Part shown: piece after piece, positions 14,264-20,462 of the stretch
Numbering within the stretch: the first letter of the stretch is position 1
Layout: each line of letters starts with the position of its first letter
Source: an uncultured Collinsella sp.
GTDB lineage: Bacteria > Actinomycetota > Coriobacteriia > Coriobacteriales > Coriobacteriaceae
Direction of reading: 5' to 3'
NCBI GenBank assembly: GCA_902496375.1
Contig: CABVAS010000009.1
Location: 1 to 20,462 of the forward strand
Length of the DNA: 20,462 bases
Program-made: the position numbers and the translations under genes
The notes under the pieces: model-generated
What the model was told of the DNA's origin: nothing
Databases searched by the model: none
Seen by the model: the letters and a program-made list of their open reading frames with translations, nothing else

Positions 14264-15505
14264 CTAGGGCCGGGGCGTTCCGCAGTTGCTGCAGAACTTG
14301 CCGCCGTTTTCGCTGCCGCAGTTGGGGCAGAACCACTTGGCCGGTGCCGAGGCGGGTGCGGGACTGCCGCACTCGGAGCAGAACTTGCCGGTGTTGGTGG
14401 CGCCGCAGCTGCAGGTCCATGCGCCGGCCGCAGGTGCGGCGGTGGGAGCCGGTGCGGGGGCGTGAGCCGGAGCCGGCTGCGGGGCGGCCTGCTGCTGTGC
14501 CTGGCCGGCGGCGAACAGCTGGCTGGCGTTCATGCCGCCCATGCCACCTGCCATGCCCATGCCCATAAAGCCTGCCATCGCGCCGTTGGGGTTGGCGGCT
14601 GCCGCGCGCATTGCGTCGCTCTGGGCGCTGGCGATGTTGGCTGCCGCCATGGTGGGATCGCGCATGACCGCGGCTTTCTGCAGGTCCTTGATCATCTGCT
14701 CGTCCTCTTGCGAGGCGGCGATGGAGTTGACGCCAAAGCTCACGATCTCGACGCCGCGCAGGTCACGCCAGTCGGCAGAGAGGACCTCGTTGAGCGCGCG
14801 GGCGAGCTCGGTGGTGTGGCCGGGGATGGCGCTGTAGCGGATGCCCATCTCCGAGATCTTGGCAAAGGCGGGCTGCAGGGCGGTGAGCAGCTCGGACTTA
14901 AGCTGGCTGTCGATCTTGTCGCGCGTGTAGCTATCGGTCACGTTGCCGCATACGTTGGTGTAGAACAGCAGCGGGTTGGTGATGCGGTACGAATACTCGC
15001 CGTTGCAGCGCACGGAGATGTCGACGTCCAGGCCAATGTTGTTATCGACCACGCGGAAGGGCACGGGCGAGGCGGTGCCGTACTTGTTGCCGATGATCTC
15101 CTTGGTGTTGATGAAGTAGACGCGCTGGTCCTTGCCTGCATCGCCGCCAAAGGTAAAACGGCTGCCGATATTGGCGAAGGTCTCCTTGATGGAATCGCCC
15201 AGGTTGCCGCTAAAGACGCTCGGCTCGCTGCCGGTGTCGAAGACGAACTCACCGGGCTCCAGCGCGACTTCGATGATCTTGCCGTTTTGCACCACGAGCA
15301 TGCCTTGTCCGTCGTTGACGGCGATGACCGAGCCGTTGGAGATGACGTTGTCCTCGCCGCGCGTGTTGGAGCTGCGGCCACCGGTACGTTTGCTGCCCTT
15401 GCAGGCCAAGACGTCAGCAGGCATCGATTCGCAGTAGATAAATTCCTTCCACTGGTCGGCCATGACGCCGCCGGCAGCTCCCAATCCAGCTTTCAAGAGT
15501 CCCAT
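14264..15505 (-). CDS. SPFH-domain protein with C-terminal double zinc ribbon (YdjI-like)
   Basis: 413 aa. The start ATG ends at 15505 after AAGGAAG on the minus strand. Residues about 15-300 are an SPFH/virion-core-like domain (QWKEFIYCE, VQNGKIIEVALEPGEFVFDTG, ITNPLLFYTNV, DWRDLRGVEIVSFGVNSI), related to B. subtilis YdjI. A Gly/Met-rich stretch (MAGFMGMGMAGGMGGM) and a Pro/Ala-rich linker follow. The C-terminus has two zinc ribbons, WTCSCGATNTGKFCSECG and WFCPNCGSENGGKFCSNCG. In B. subtilis, YdjI belongs to a membrane complex linked to PspA and envelope stress (established for that system; its transfer here is inference). It lies 48 bases after the zinc-ribbon membrane protein, which fits a YdjG-YdjI type pair. 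No PspA or TPM-domain gene is seen in the window. Confidence 0.92.
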   Translation of the reverse strand: MGLLKAGLGAAGGVMADQWKEFIYCESMPADVLACKGSKRTGGRSSNTRGEDNVISNGSVIAVNDGQGMLVVQNGKIIEVALEPGEFVFDTGSEPSVFSGNLGDSIKETFANIGSRFTFGGDAGKDQRVYFINTKEIIGNKYGTASPVPFRVVDNNIGLDVDISVRCNGEYSYRITNPLLFYTNVCGNVTDSYTRDKIDSQLKSELLTALQPAFAKISEMGIRYSAIPGHTTELARALNEVLSADWRDLRGVEIVSFGVNSIAASQEDEQMIKDLQKAAVMRDPTMAAANIASAQSDAMRAAAANPNGAMAGFMGMGMAGGMGGMNASQLFAAGQAQQQAAPQPAPAHAPAPAPTAAPAAGAWTCSCGATNTGKFCSECGSPAPASAPAKWFCPNCGSENGGKFCSNCGTPRP

Positions 15506-15553
15506 GGTGATCTTCCTTTCTCGTCAAAGGCCGGGTGGTATTGGTTGGATTGC

Positions 15554-16876
15554 TTAGTCGTCCTTGTCGTCTTTCATGACAACGGTGGTCTCGGTGTGGC
15601 TGAAGGTGTCGTGTTTCTCGGTCAGGTCGAGCTCGCCACAATACTCATCGGCACAGGTTGCTTCGTTGGCCGTCTTGAGCTGGCCTACCAGTAGCACGTC
15701 TCCGATAATCACGATGATCAGCGGCGCGATGATATTGATGAGGATGCCCTCGATATCAAAGGTGAGGTAATCCGGATCGAAGGCGTATTCCCCCATAAAG
15801 AGAATCTGGGAGAGGATAAATCCGATCATAAAGAACAGCACCGAGGCGATGGCGAGCTTGGGCTTGGAGCAGGGGAGCTCGCCGACCAAGCGGCCGGTCT
15901 GGCCATTCATGGCAAACAGGTAGCTCTTGCCGTTCCACGAGGTGGAGAGCATCCAGACGGGGAACAGGGCGTAGTCGCTGTCTTCCCAGGTGTAGTCGAG
16001 CTGCTTGCTTTCGACCGTGGCATCGTCGTATTCGTCGACGACGGTCTCGCGCAGGGCCGAGATCGTGCTTTCTTCCATGCGGCGCTCGGCGCGCGCCTTG
16101 CAAGTCTCGCAGTCCTCGTCGTAACGGTTGGCGATGTAGCCGGGCATATATGCGACCGAGAACGGACGCAGTGCGTCGTAGTCAAACGGCTCGATGGCGT
16201 CCATGTGGCCGTCGGGCATCTTGGACGATCCGTCGACGGGCACGCGCTTAAACGAGATATTGCCCTTGCGATAGGCATCGTAGTGGTCGGTGGTCGTGAC
16301 GGTGCGGTCGGATTCCTCGGTCACGGTCTCGTTGGTCGCGTCAAAGTACACTTCGCCGTCAACGCGGGCGCCGTAGAGCCAAAACGGCACGTAGACACCT
16401 TGGACCTCGTCGATGTGGTTGCCGGTGACAAAGCTCTTGGGCAGCAAGATTTTGCCCTTGTAGTGTTCCTTGAGTGCGGCCGTGACGTCATCGCGCCCGA
16501 GTTTAAACGGAATCACCAGGTCGGGCGAGAAGTCGCCAGAGAGCTGGCCGGGCGCCACGGCGGAGTTGCCGCAGTACGGGCAGGTGGTGACGGCGACGGT
16601 GCCGTCGGACACGAGCTCGGCGCCGCACGACGAGCAGATGTAGCCGGCGTTTTGGGCGAGCTCCTGCACCGCGTCGTCGGCGACGGGCTTGGGCGTTGCG
16701 GCTGCTGCATCGGCTTTGGCATCTGCCTTGTCCTGGCGCTCGCGATAGAGGGCCTCGACTTCTTCGACTTCAAAACGAGAATCGCAGTAGTCGCAGACGA
16801 GCTTTTGCTCGGCACTGGCAAAGTGAAGGGGGCCGCCACACGCGGGGCATTGATAGTTAACGCTCTCGAAGGCCAT
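15554..16876 (-). CDS. Zinc-ribbon membrane protein (TFIIB-type zinc ribbon, YdjG-like)
   Basis: 440 aa; the start ATG ends at 16876. The N-terminus carries two four-cysteine zinc ribbons: Cys10/13 with Cys28/31 (CPACGG, CDYC) and Cys81/84 with Cys99/102 (CSSCGAE, CPYCGN), separated by an Ala/Lys/Asp-rich linker. A central soluble domain (about 110-340) follows, with VYVPFWLYGARVDGEV, MPGYIANRYD and LFPVWMLSTSWNGKSYLFAM, typical of the YdjG-type family. Two hydrophobic segments (IASVLFFMIGFILSQILFM and ILINIIAPLIIVIIGDVLLV) anchor the C-terminal part, and the tail is acidic. It sits between the DUF4428 gene (24-base gap) and the SPFH gene (48-base gap). Its exact biochemical role is unknown; a membrane partner of the SPFH protein is the best guess. 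Confidence 0.9.
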   Translation of the reverse strand: MAFESVNYQCPACGGPLHFASAEQKLVCDYCDSRFEVEEVEALYRERQDKADAKADAAAATPKPVADDAVQELAQNAGYICSSCGAELVSDGTVAVTTCPYCGNSAVAPGQLSGDFSPDLVIPFKLGRDDVTAALKEHYKGKILLPKSFVTGNHIDEVQGVYVPFWLYGARVDGEVYFDATNETVTEESDRTVTTTDHYDAYRKGNISFKRVPVDGSSKMPDGHMDAIEPFDYDALRPFSVAYMPGYIANRYDEDCETCKARAERRMEESTISALRETVVDEYDDATVESKQLDYTWEDSDYALFPVWMLSTSWNGKSYLFAMNGQTGRLVGELPCSKPKLAIASVLFFMIGFILSQILFMGEYAFDPDYLTFDIEGILINIIAPLIIVIIGDVLLVGQLKTANEATCADEYCGELDLTEKHDTFSHTETTVVMKDDKDD

Positions 16877-16900
16877 GATCGGTCCTTTCGCTGCCGGAGG

Positions 16901-17638
16901 CTATGCGCCGATGGCGCCGCCGCAGTATTCGCAGCGCCCGCTGGCATCGGGAATGGTGGTGGCTCCGCAGAAGGGGCAGGTCACCGCGGTCTTGGGGGCC
17001 TTGGCGGCCACGACGCTGTCGCGCGTCTCCTGGCGCAGCTGCACCAGCGCATCGCGGACTTCGGTTGCCTGGCGCTTGGCCTCGCGATATTCGATGGAGC
17101 CGCGCTGATCGATGGTGGAGTCGTTCACGCGCAGGTTGATCTCGGTAAAGTACGGCGTGTTGACGTGGATGGTCAGATTAAAGTCGTAATCCAGGTCGTA
17201 GCGCGGCGGGTTGTAGCTCTCGCGCTCGCCGTCCTTGGTCTCGCGATAAATCTCGGTGCGCTGCTCGTCGATATCCATATCGCAGCCGAGTACCTGCGAG
17301 AACTCGATGATGTCGGGATTGGCGTCGCGCCAGCGGCTCTGCGAAGTGATGATCAGCAGTCCCGCGTCCTCATCGAGCATAATATTGGTGCGCCCGGCAG
17401 AAAGCGTGCGCGTGGGGTTGAACGAAGACAGGCGTTCGGCGTTGGCCTCGCGGTAGGCGAGTTGCTCACGGATATCGTCCGCGGTGCTGGAGCGATAGCC
17501 GTGAAAGTAGGGGGAGAGCTTGCCGGCGCACTCTTTGCACAGGTAGCCTTCATTGATTTTTGTCTTACCTAGAAGTCCCAGCTCGGTACCGCAAATCGCG
17601 CACTCTTTCTTCTCGAACATCTTGTCAAAGAAGCCCAT
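16901..17638 (-). CDS. DUF4428-domain protein with N- and C-terminal zinc-binding motifs
   Basis: 245 aa; the start ATG ends at 17638, with GGGAGG upstream on the minus strand. The N-terminal DUF4428 domain has Cys13/Cys16 and Cys34/Cys37 (ECAICGTELGLLGK, YLCKEC). The middle (about 55-205) is a soluble, mostly beta-rich region with RTNIMLDEDAGLLII and YDFNLTIHVNTPYFTEINLR. The C-terminus is a second zinc ribbon with Cys221/224/236/239 (CPFCGA, CEYCGG). There is no signal peptide or membrane segment. It is the first gene of the minus-strand operon; all three of its first genes encode zinc-ribbon proteins, implying they work together. A weak minus-strand promoter (TTGAGC at 17721-17716) may drive it. 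Function unknown. Confidence 0.9.
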   Translation of the reverse strand: MGFFDKMFEKKECAICGTELGLLGKTKINEGYLCKECAGKLSPYFHGYRSSTADDIREQLAYREANAERLSSFNPTRTLSAGRTNIMLDEDAGLLIITSQSRWRDANPDIIEFSQVLGCDMDIDEQRTEIYRETKDGERESYNPPRYDLDYDFNLTIHVNTPYFTEINLRVNDSTIDQRGSIEYREAKRQATEVRDALVQLRQETRDSVVAAKAPKTAVTCPFCGATTIPDASGRCEYCGGAIGA

Positions 17639-17756
17639 GGCTGCCTCCCATCAACAGGTAGCGTGTGTCACTTTTGATGATGGGGGAGTGTGCGATTCTT
17701 CGCGATACCCAGACGGCTCAAGGAGTCTCCACAACTGGGACACATGGCCCATTTTT

Positions 17757-17791
17757 GACTAGTCGTTGGGGACGTTCTCAAACGACTAGTC
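17757..17791. repeat. Hairpin repeat 1 of a variable-stem, constant-loop pair
   Basis: GACTAGTCGTT (17757-17767) pairs perfectly with AACGACTAGTC (17781-17791) around the 13-base loop GGGGACGTTCTCA. GGGGGACACTC follows the stem. The arms contain GACTAGTC, itself a palindrome. The divergent gap 17639-18026 holds this repeat, its partner and a promoter; the rest shows nothing recognisable. Confidence 0.82.
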
Positions 17792-17809
17792 GCGGGGGAC
17801 ACTCTTCGG

Positions 17810-17840
17810 CCACTCATTGGGGACGTACTTAAATGAGTGG
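17810..17840. repeat. Hairpin repeat 2 of a variable-stem, constant-loop pair
   Basis: CCACTCATT (17810-17818) pairs perfectly with AATGAGTGG (17832-17840) around the 13-base loop GGGGACGTACTTA, which equals the loop of repeat 1 at 11 of 13 positions. GGAGACACTC follows, like GGGGACACTC after repeat 1. The two units are spaced 51 bases loop to loop. The stems differ but each keeps full pairing. Confidence 0.82.
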
Positions 17841-17966
17841 TAGTTGGAGACACTCCTGGCCGAGCTAGAGATCGCGCGCGTCCCTTCTGGTCCATGCGGC
17901 TCAAAATCGCGGCGTGATGTGGACGGCTGGGGTCGAATTGGCAACATTTCGAGCCTGGCTTCGATA

Positions 17967-17995
17967 TTGAGACTGGTTCTTTATTAAAATAGATT
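17967..17995 (+). promoter_or_regulatory. Likely promoter of the LuxR-type gene
   Basis: TTGAGA (17967-17972) and TAGATT (17990-17995) are 17 bases apart in an AT-rich patch (TTTATTAAAATAG) unlike the surroundings. The predicted transcript starts about 25 bases before ATG 18027, whose SD is the G-run at 18015-18020. Confidence 0.55.
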
Positions 17996-18026
17996 TCCAG
18001 ACAATTGAGCGGCTGGGGGGTTAACC

Positions 18027-19570
18027 ATGAGGGGCATGGGAGACACAACCGCATATTTGCGTCGGGGCATTCGGGAGATTATATGCCTGGCGCTGTTCTT
18101 CTTCACGTTTTTGGCGTGCGAGTATCTCTTTGATGTGCGCATGGCCGAGTTCGTGCCATCGAGTGAGGTCGTCATCTACGAGAGCATCGTTGTCGGCGCG
18201 AGCGTGATTGGCTTTTTCGTGCGCCCATTTCTGTACTATCGCCTTCCCCAGACGATCGATGCGACGAGCGATATTACAGGCGTGCTGTTGGTATCGGCGT
18301 TGCTGCTGATGATTACGGCAGTGCGGTTTGAGGTAGTAATTGCCGGCGGCCTGGTGGCGTGCTGCGCCCTGGGCTATTGCGGATCGACCGCCCATGCCAA
18401 TCTTGCGCGGCGTTTTGCGCAGACGCCCTGCCTGGCGCGCGCCGCCGCACTTTCCTATGCCATGGGCGTTCTGGTACAGGTGATCAACCACATGGTGATG
18501 CCTGTCGGTATTCCTCAGCAGGCTGTTCTGGTCGTCTGTGCGATCGCGCAGGTGGCGTTGCTCCACGGTGCCCGACGCGCCAAGCTGCGCGACGAGTCCG
18601 ACCCCAACTTTGAACCCAGTGCTGCCGGGCTTTCGGTAGATGCTCTGGAATATGGCGCCAAGTGGCATGACGATCCCGAGGCAAAGGCGGCATTCCGTCG
18701 CGCCGTAGTTCGCCTGACCGTGGCGACGGCGTATCTTTCCAGCGTATTCGCCGCTCTCAACGCGGGCTTCACGACCTTGCATGCTGTCGGAGCCGTCGAT
18801 TTGGGCGATTGGCCGCGCCTGCTGCTTGTCGTGAGCTCGTTGGTCGCTGGCGCACTATTTGACCTGCACGGCCGCTCGTATATGAATATCAGCATGACAT
18901 GTGCCGCCATACTGTCCACGTTTTCGTTCTTTGTGCTCATCGTCGACGGCAATGGTGGCAACGAGCTCGCTGCCACGATCATTTTTTATCTGGGCTCGGG
19001 CTTTTTCGTGGTGTTCTTTACCACAAAATATGCCGCCGTCTCGCTCTATGCGCGCTGGTCATATTTTGGCCGTGCATGGGTCGCGTCGTCAACAACGTGT
19101 GCTCGATGCTCGTGACGGCGCCGGCGGTGGCGATTATCTCGAGTCAAAACGTGCTGGCTGCGGTCGGTGCGGCGCTCGTGATGTTTGTGGGCATTGCGAT
19201 TACGCTGCTGGGGCAGTTGGGGCAACGAGCCGATGATGCCGTGATGCAGGATGGCCTGCCGCTTGCCACCGACGATCTTGGTGGGGATCTTGCGCCCACA
19301 TGCTTCGACCCCGAGCCCGTGGAGGCAGCGGAGCTCACGTCCGATGAACGCCTCGATGCTTTCGTCGCCACCTTTGGGCTTACAGAGCGCGAGCGCGATA
19401 TTCTTGAGGTCTTGGTCGTTTCGGACCAGAGCGTTCAGGACATCGCCACAACGCTCTTTCTTTCGCGCTCCACGCTCTACCGCCACATTTCCTCGATCAA
19501 CAAAAAGGCCGGTACCGCCTCGCGTGTGGCCCTTATCAACTTCTTCTGGTCCTGGACGCCCAAGGACTAG
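18027..19570 (+). pseudogene. Membrane-anchored LuxR-type transcriptional regulator, frameshifted
   Basis: The 5' frame (18027-19115) encodes about ten hydrophobic segments, then ends in a non-membrane tail after SYFGRA. The -1 frame carries on smoothly from about 19076 with MGRVVNNVCSMLVTAPAVAI, further membrane segments, and a C-terminal LuxR HTH (LTERERDILEVLVVS, QDIATTLFLSRSTLYRHISS), stopping at 19570. Joining the frames gives about 513 aa, the usual size of Coriobacteriia LuxR regulators with an MFS-like multi-TM N-terminus. One missing base near GTGCATGGG (19073-19080) explains the break; GCNATG there would read ...FGRAMGRVVNN. The second open frame has an ATG at 18899 but its N-terminal residues are out-of-frame nonsense. 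No slippery heptamer is evident, so a recent mutation or sequencing error is likelier than programmed frameshifting. As it stands, the sensor part lacks its DNA-binding domain. Confidence 0.85.
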
Positions 19571-19691
19571 CGTATGAGCCGCCGCCCAGTTCCTTACTCT
19601 AACGGGGGGATGTGGCCTCAAAGCACGCCCACATCGACGCCTCGCCTGCGCTAAACTGAAGAGCACGTACGCAATTACGAGAGGAGCCCGC

Positions 19692-20375
19692 ATGGAGGCT
19701 TACAAGCAAGAGTTCATCAAGTTTATGGTTGAGTCCGACGTTCTTAAGTTCGGCAGCTTTACGCTCAAGAGCGGCCGTCAGTCCCCGTTCTTTATGAACG
19801 CCGGCGCTTACGTGACGGGCTATCAGCTCAAGAAGCTGGGCGAGTATTACGCTCAGGCCATCCACGATAACTTTGGCGACGACTTTGATGTGCTGTTTGG
19901 ACCGGCCTACAAGGGTATTCCGCTGGCCGTCGTGACCGCAATTGCCTACCACGAGCTGTACGGCAAGGAGGTCAAGTACTGCTGCGACCGCAAGGAGGCC
20001 AAGGACCACGGTGCCGATAAGGGCAACCTGCTGGGTTATGAGCCCAAGGACGGCGACCGCGTGGTCATGGTCGAGGACGTCACCACCAGCGGCAAGTCCA
20101 TCGACGAGACCTATCCCAAGGTTAAGGCTGCTGCCGATGTCGAGATTAAGGGCCTGATCGTGTCCCTCAACCGCATGGAGGTCGGCAAGGGTGGCGTGAC
20201 CACCGCGCAGAAGGAGATCGAGGCCAAGTACGGTTTCCCCGTCGCGAGCATCGTCTCCATGGCCGAGGTCGTCGAGACCCTCTACAATCACGAGATCGAC
20301 GGCAAGGTTGTCATCGATGACGAGCTCAAGACCGCCATCGACGCCTACTACGAGCAGTACGGAGCACGGGAGTAG
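19692..20375 (+). CDS. pyrE: Orotate phosphoribosyltransferase
   Basis: This 227-aa cytoplasmic enzyme makes orotidine-5'-phosphate from orotate and PRPP in pyrimidine synthesis. ATG 19692 follows GAGAGGAG at 19679-19686. FTLKSGRQSPFFMNAG is the family N-terminal orotate/PRPP contact region (residues 23-38). The flexible catalytic loop RKEAKDHGADKGNLLG (100-115) contains Lys101, Lys104 and His106. The PRPP-binding signature VVMVEDVTTSGKS spans 124-136. Length is normal for the family. TAAACT at 19652-19657 might be a -10, but no -35 is convincing. No other pyr gene lies in the window; the next gene, if any, begins after 20462. Confidence 0.97.
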   Translation: MEAYKQEFIKFMVESDVLKFGSFTLKSGRQSPFFMNAGAYVTGYQLKKLGEYYAQAIHDNFGDDFDVLFGPAYKGIPLAVVTAIAYHELYGKEVKYCCDRKEAKDHGADKGNLLGYEPKDGDRVVMVEDVTTSGKSIDETYPKVKAAADVEIKGLIVSLNRMEVGKGGVTTAQKEIEAKYGFPVASIVSMAEVVETLYNHEIDGKVVIDDELKTAIDAYYEQYGARE

Positions 20376-20462
20376 GTAGTTACGCGGGTTTACCAACCCG
20401 TGTAACGGCTCGACGCTGCGCGGGCCGCATTTGGACAATCTGACGTTCAACTTCAAGGGCGC
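20376..20462. repeat. Hairpin after pyrE and unassigned 3' edge
   Basis: GTTACGCGGGTT (20379-20390) pairs with AACCCGTGTAAC (20395-20406) over 12 pairs including one G-U, with loop TACC. It begins four bases after the pyrE stop. No T-tract follows. The remaining 56 bases to the window edge contain no recognisable gene start; they may belong to a larger repeat cut off here. Confidence 0.55.

Noticed and set aside
14174..15694. Long plus-strand open frame opposite the SPFH gene
   Set aside because: The minus-strand frame has clear SPFH and zinc-ribbon motifs and an SD; the plus-strand product is a low-complexity Ala/Gly/Val-rich shadow.
16205..17572. Long plus-strand open frame opposite the zinc-ribbon genes
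   Set aside because: Both minus-strand genes have intact cysteine motifs and good starts; the plus-strand frame spans their junction and has no recognisable domain.
17757..17840. CRISPR array
   Set aside because: There are only two units, the conserved part is a hairpin loop, and the varying parts pair within each unit, unlike repeats with unrelated spacers.
19061..19080. Programmed -1 ribosomal frameshift in the LuxR-type gene
   Set aside because: No X-XXY-YYZ slippery heptamer is in frame near the break and no downstream pseudoknot is apparent; a one-base deletion explains it better.

Overview
The window looks like chromosome from a high-GC Coriobacteriia gut anaerobe, most probably Collinsella or a close relative. 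This rests on the GC-rich codon choice, a membrane-anchored LuxR-type regulator, PTS-based beta-glucoside use, and many hairpin repeats between genes. Taxonomy is inferred from gene families and style, not from a marker gene. There is no rRNA, tRNA, CRISPR array, insertion sequence or phage module.

Layout. (1) 1-468: the 3' end of a nucleoside hydrolase. (2) 579-4652: a beta-glucoside operon. Its leader holds two BglG/LicT-type antiterminator (RAT) sites and a terminator, followed by a PRD antiterminator gene, a PTS EIIBC gene without a IIA domain, and a GH1 6-phospho-beta-glucosidase. (3) 4706-5845: a LacI-family repressor with a palindromic operator on its own promoter, ending in a terminator that belongs to a four-arm alternating repeat. 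(4) 6048-7325: luxS (AI-2 synthesis) and a DUF4867 gene with its own promoter and operator-like inverted repeat. (5) 7326-7669: a dense block of inverted repeats. (6) 7670-9100: a second, closely similar GH1 6-phospho-beta-glucosidase. (7) 9236-13232: a translationally overlapping signalling operon of a multi-TM kinase-like protein lacking kinase motifs, an intact HisKA_3 sensor kinase, and a NarL/LuxR response regulator. (8) 13341-17638, minus strand: a four-gene cell-envelope operon (DUF4428 zinc protein, zinc-ribbon membrane protein, SPFH/zinc-ribbon protein, lipoprotein). The SPFH and zinc-ribbon pair resembles B. subtilis YdjI and YdjG. (9) 17757-17840: paired hairpins with different stems but nearly the same loop. 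(10) 18027-19570: a LuxR regulator with a multi-TM N-terminus, broken by a single -1 frameshift. (11) 19692-20375: pyrE.

Working together: region 2 is self-contained. Its EIIBC imports and phosphorylates a beta-glucoside, the PRD antiterminator senses EII/HPr phosphorylation and releases the leader terminator, and the GH1 enzyme hydrolyses the phosphorylated sugar. Region 7 is a membrane-to-transcription relay with an extra, apparently non-catalytic sensor subunit. The most unusual items are the kinase-like partner, the tandem RAT sites, the Asn replacing a regulatory PRD1 histidine, the alternating hairpins before luxS, the variable-stem/constant-loop hairpins, and the frameshifted LuxR gene.
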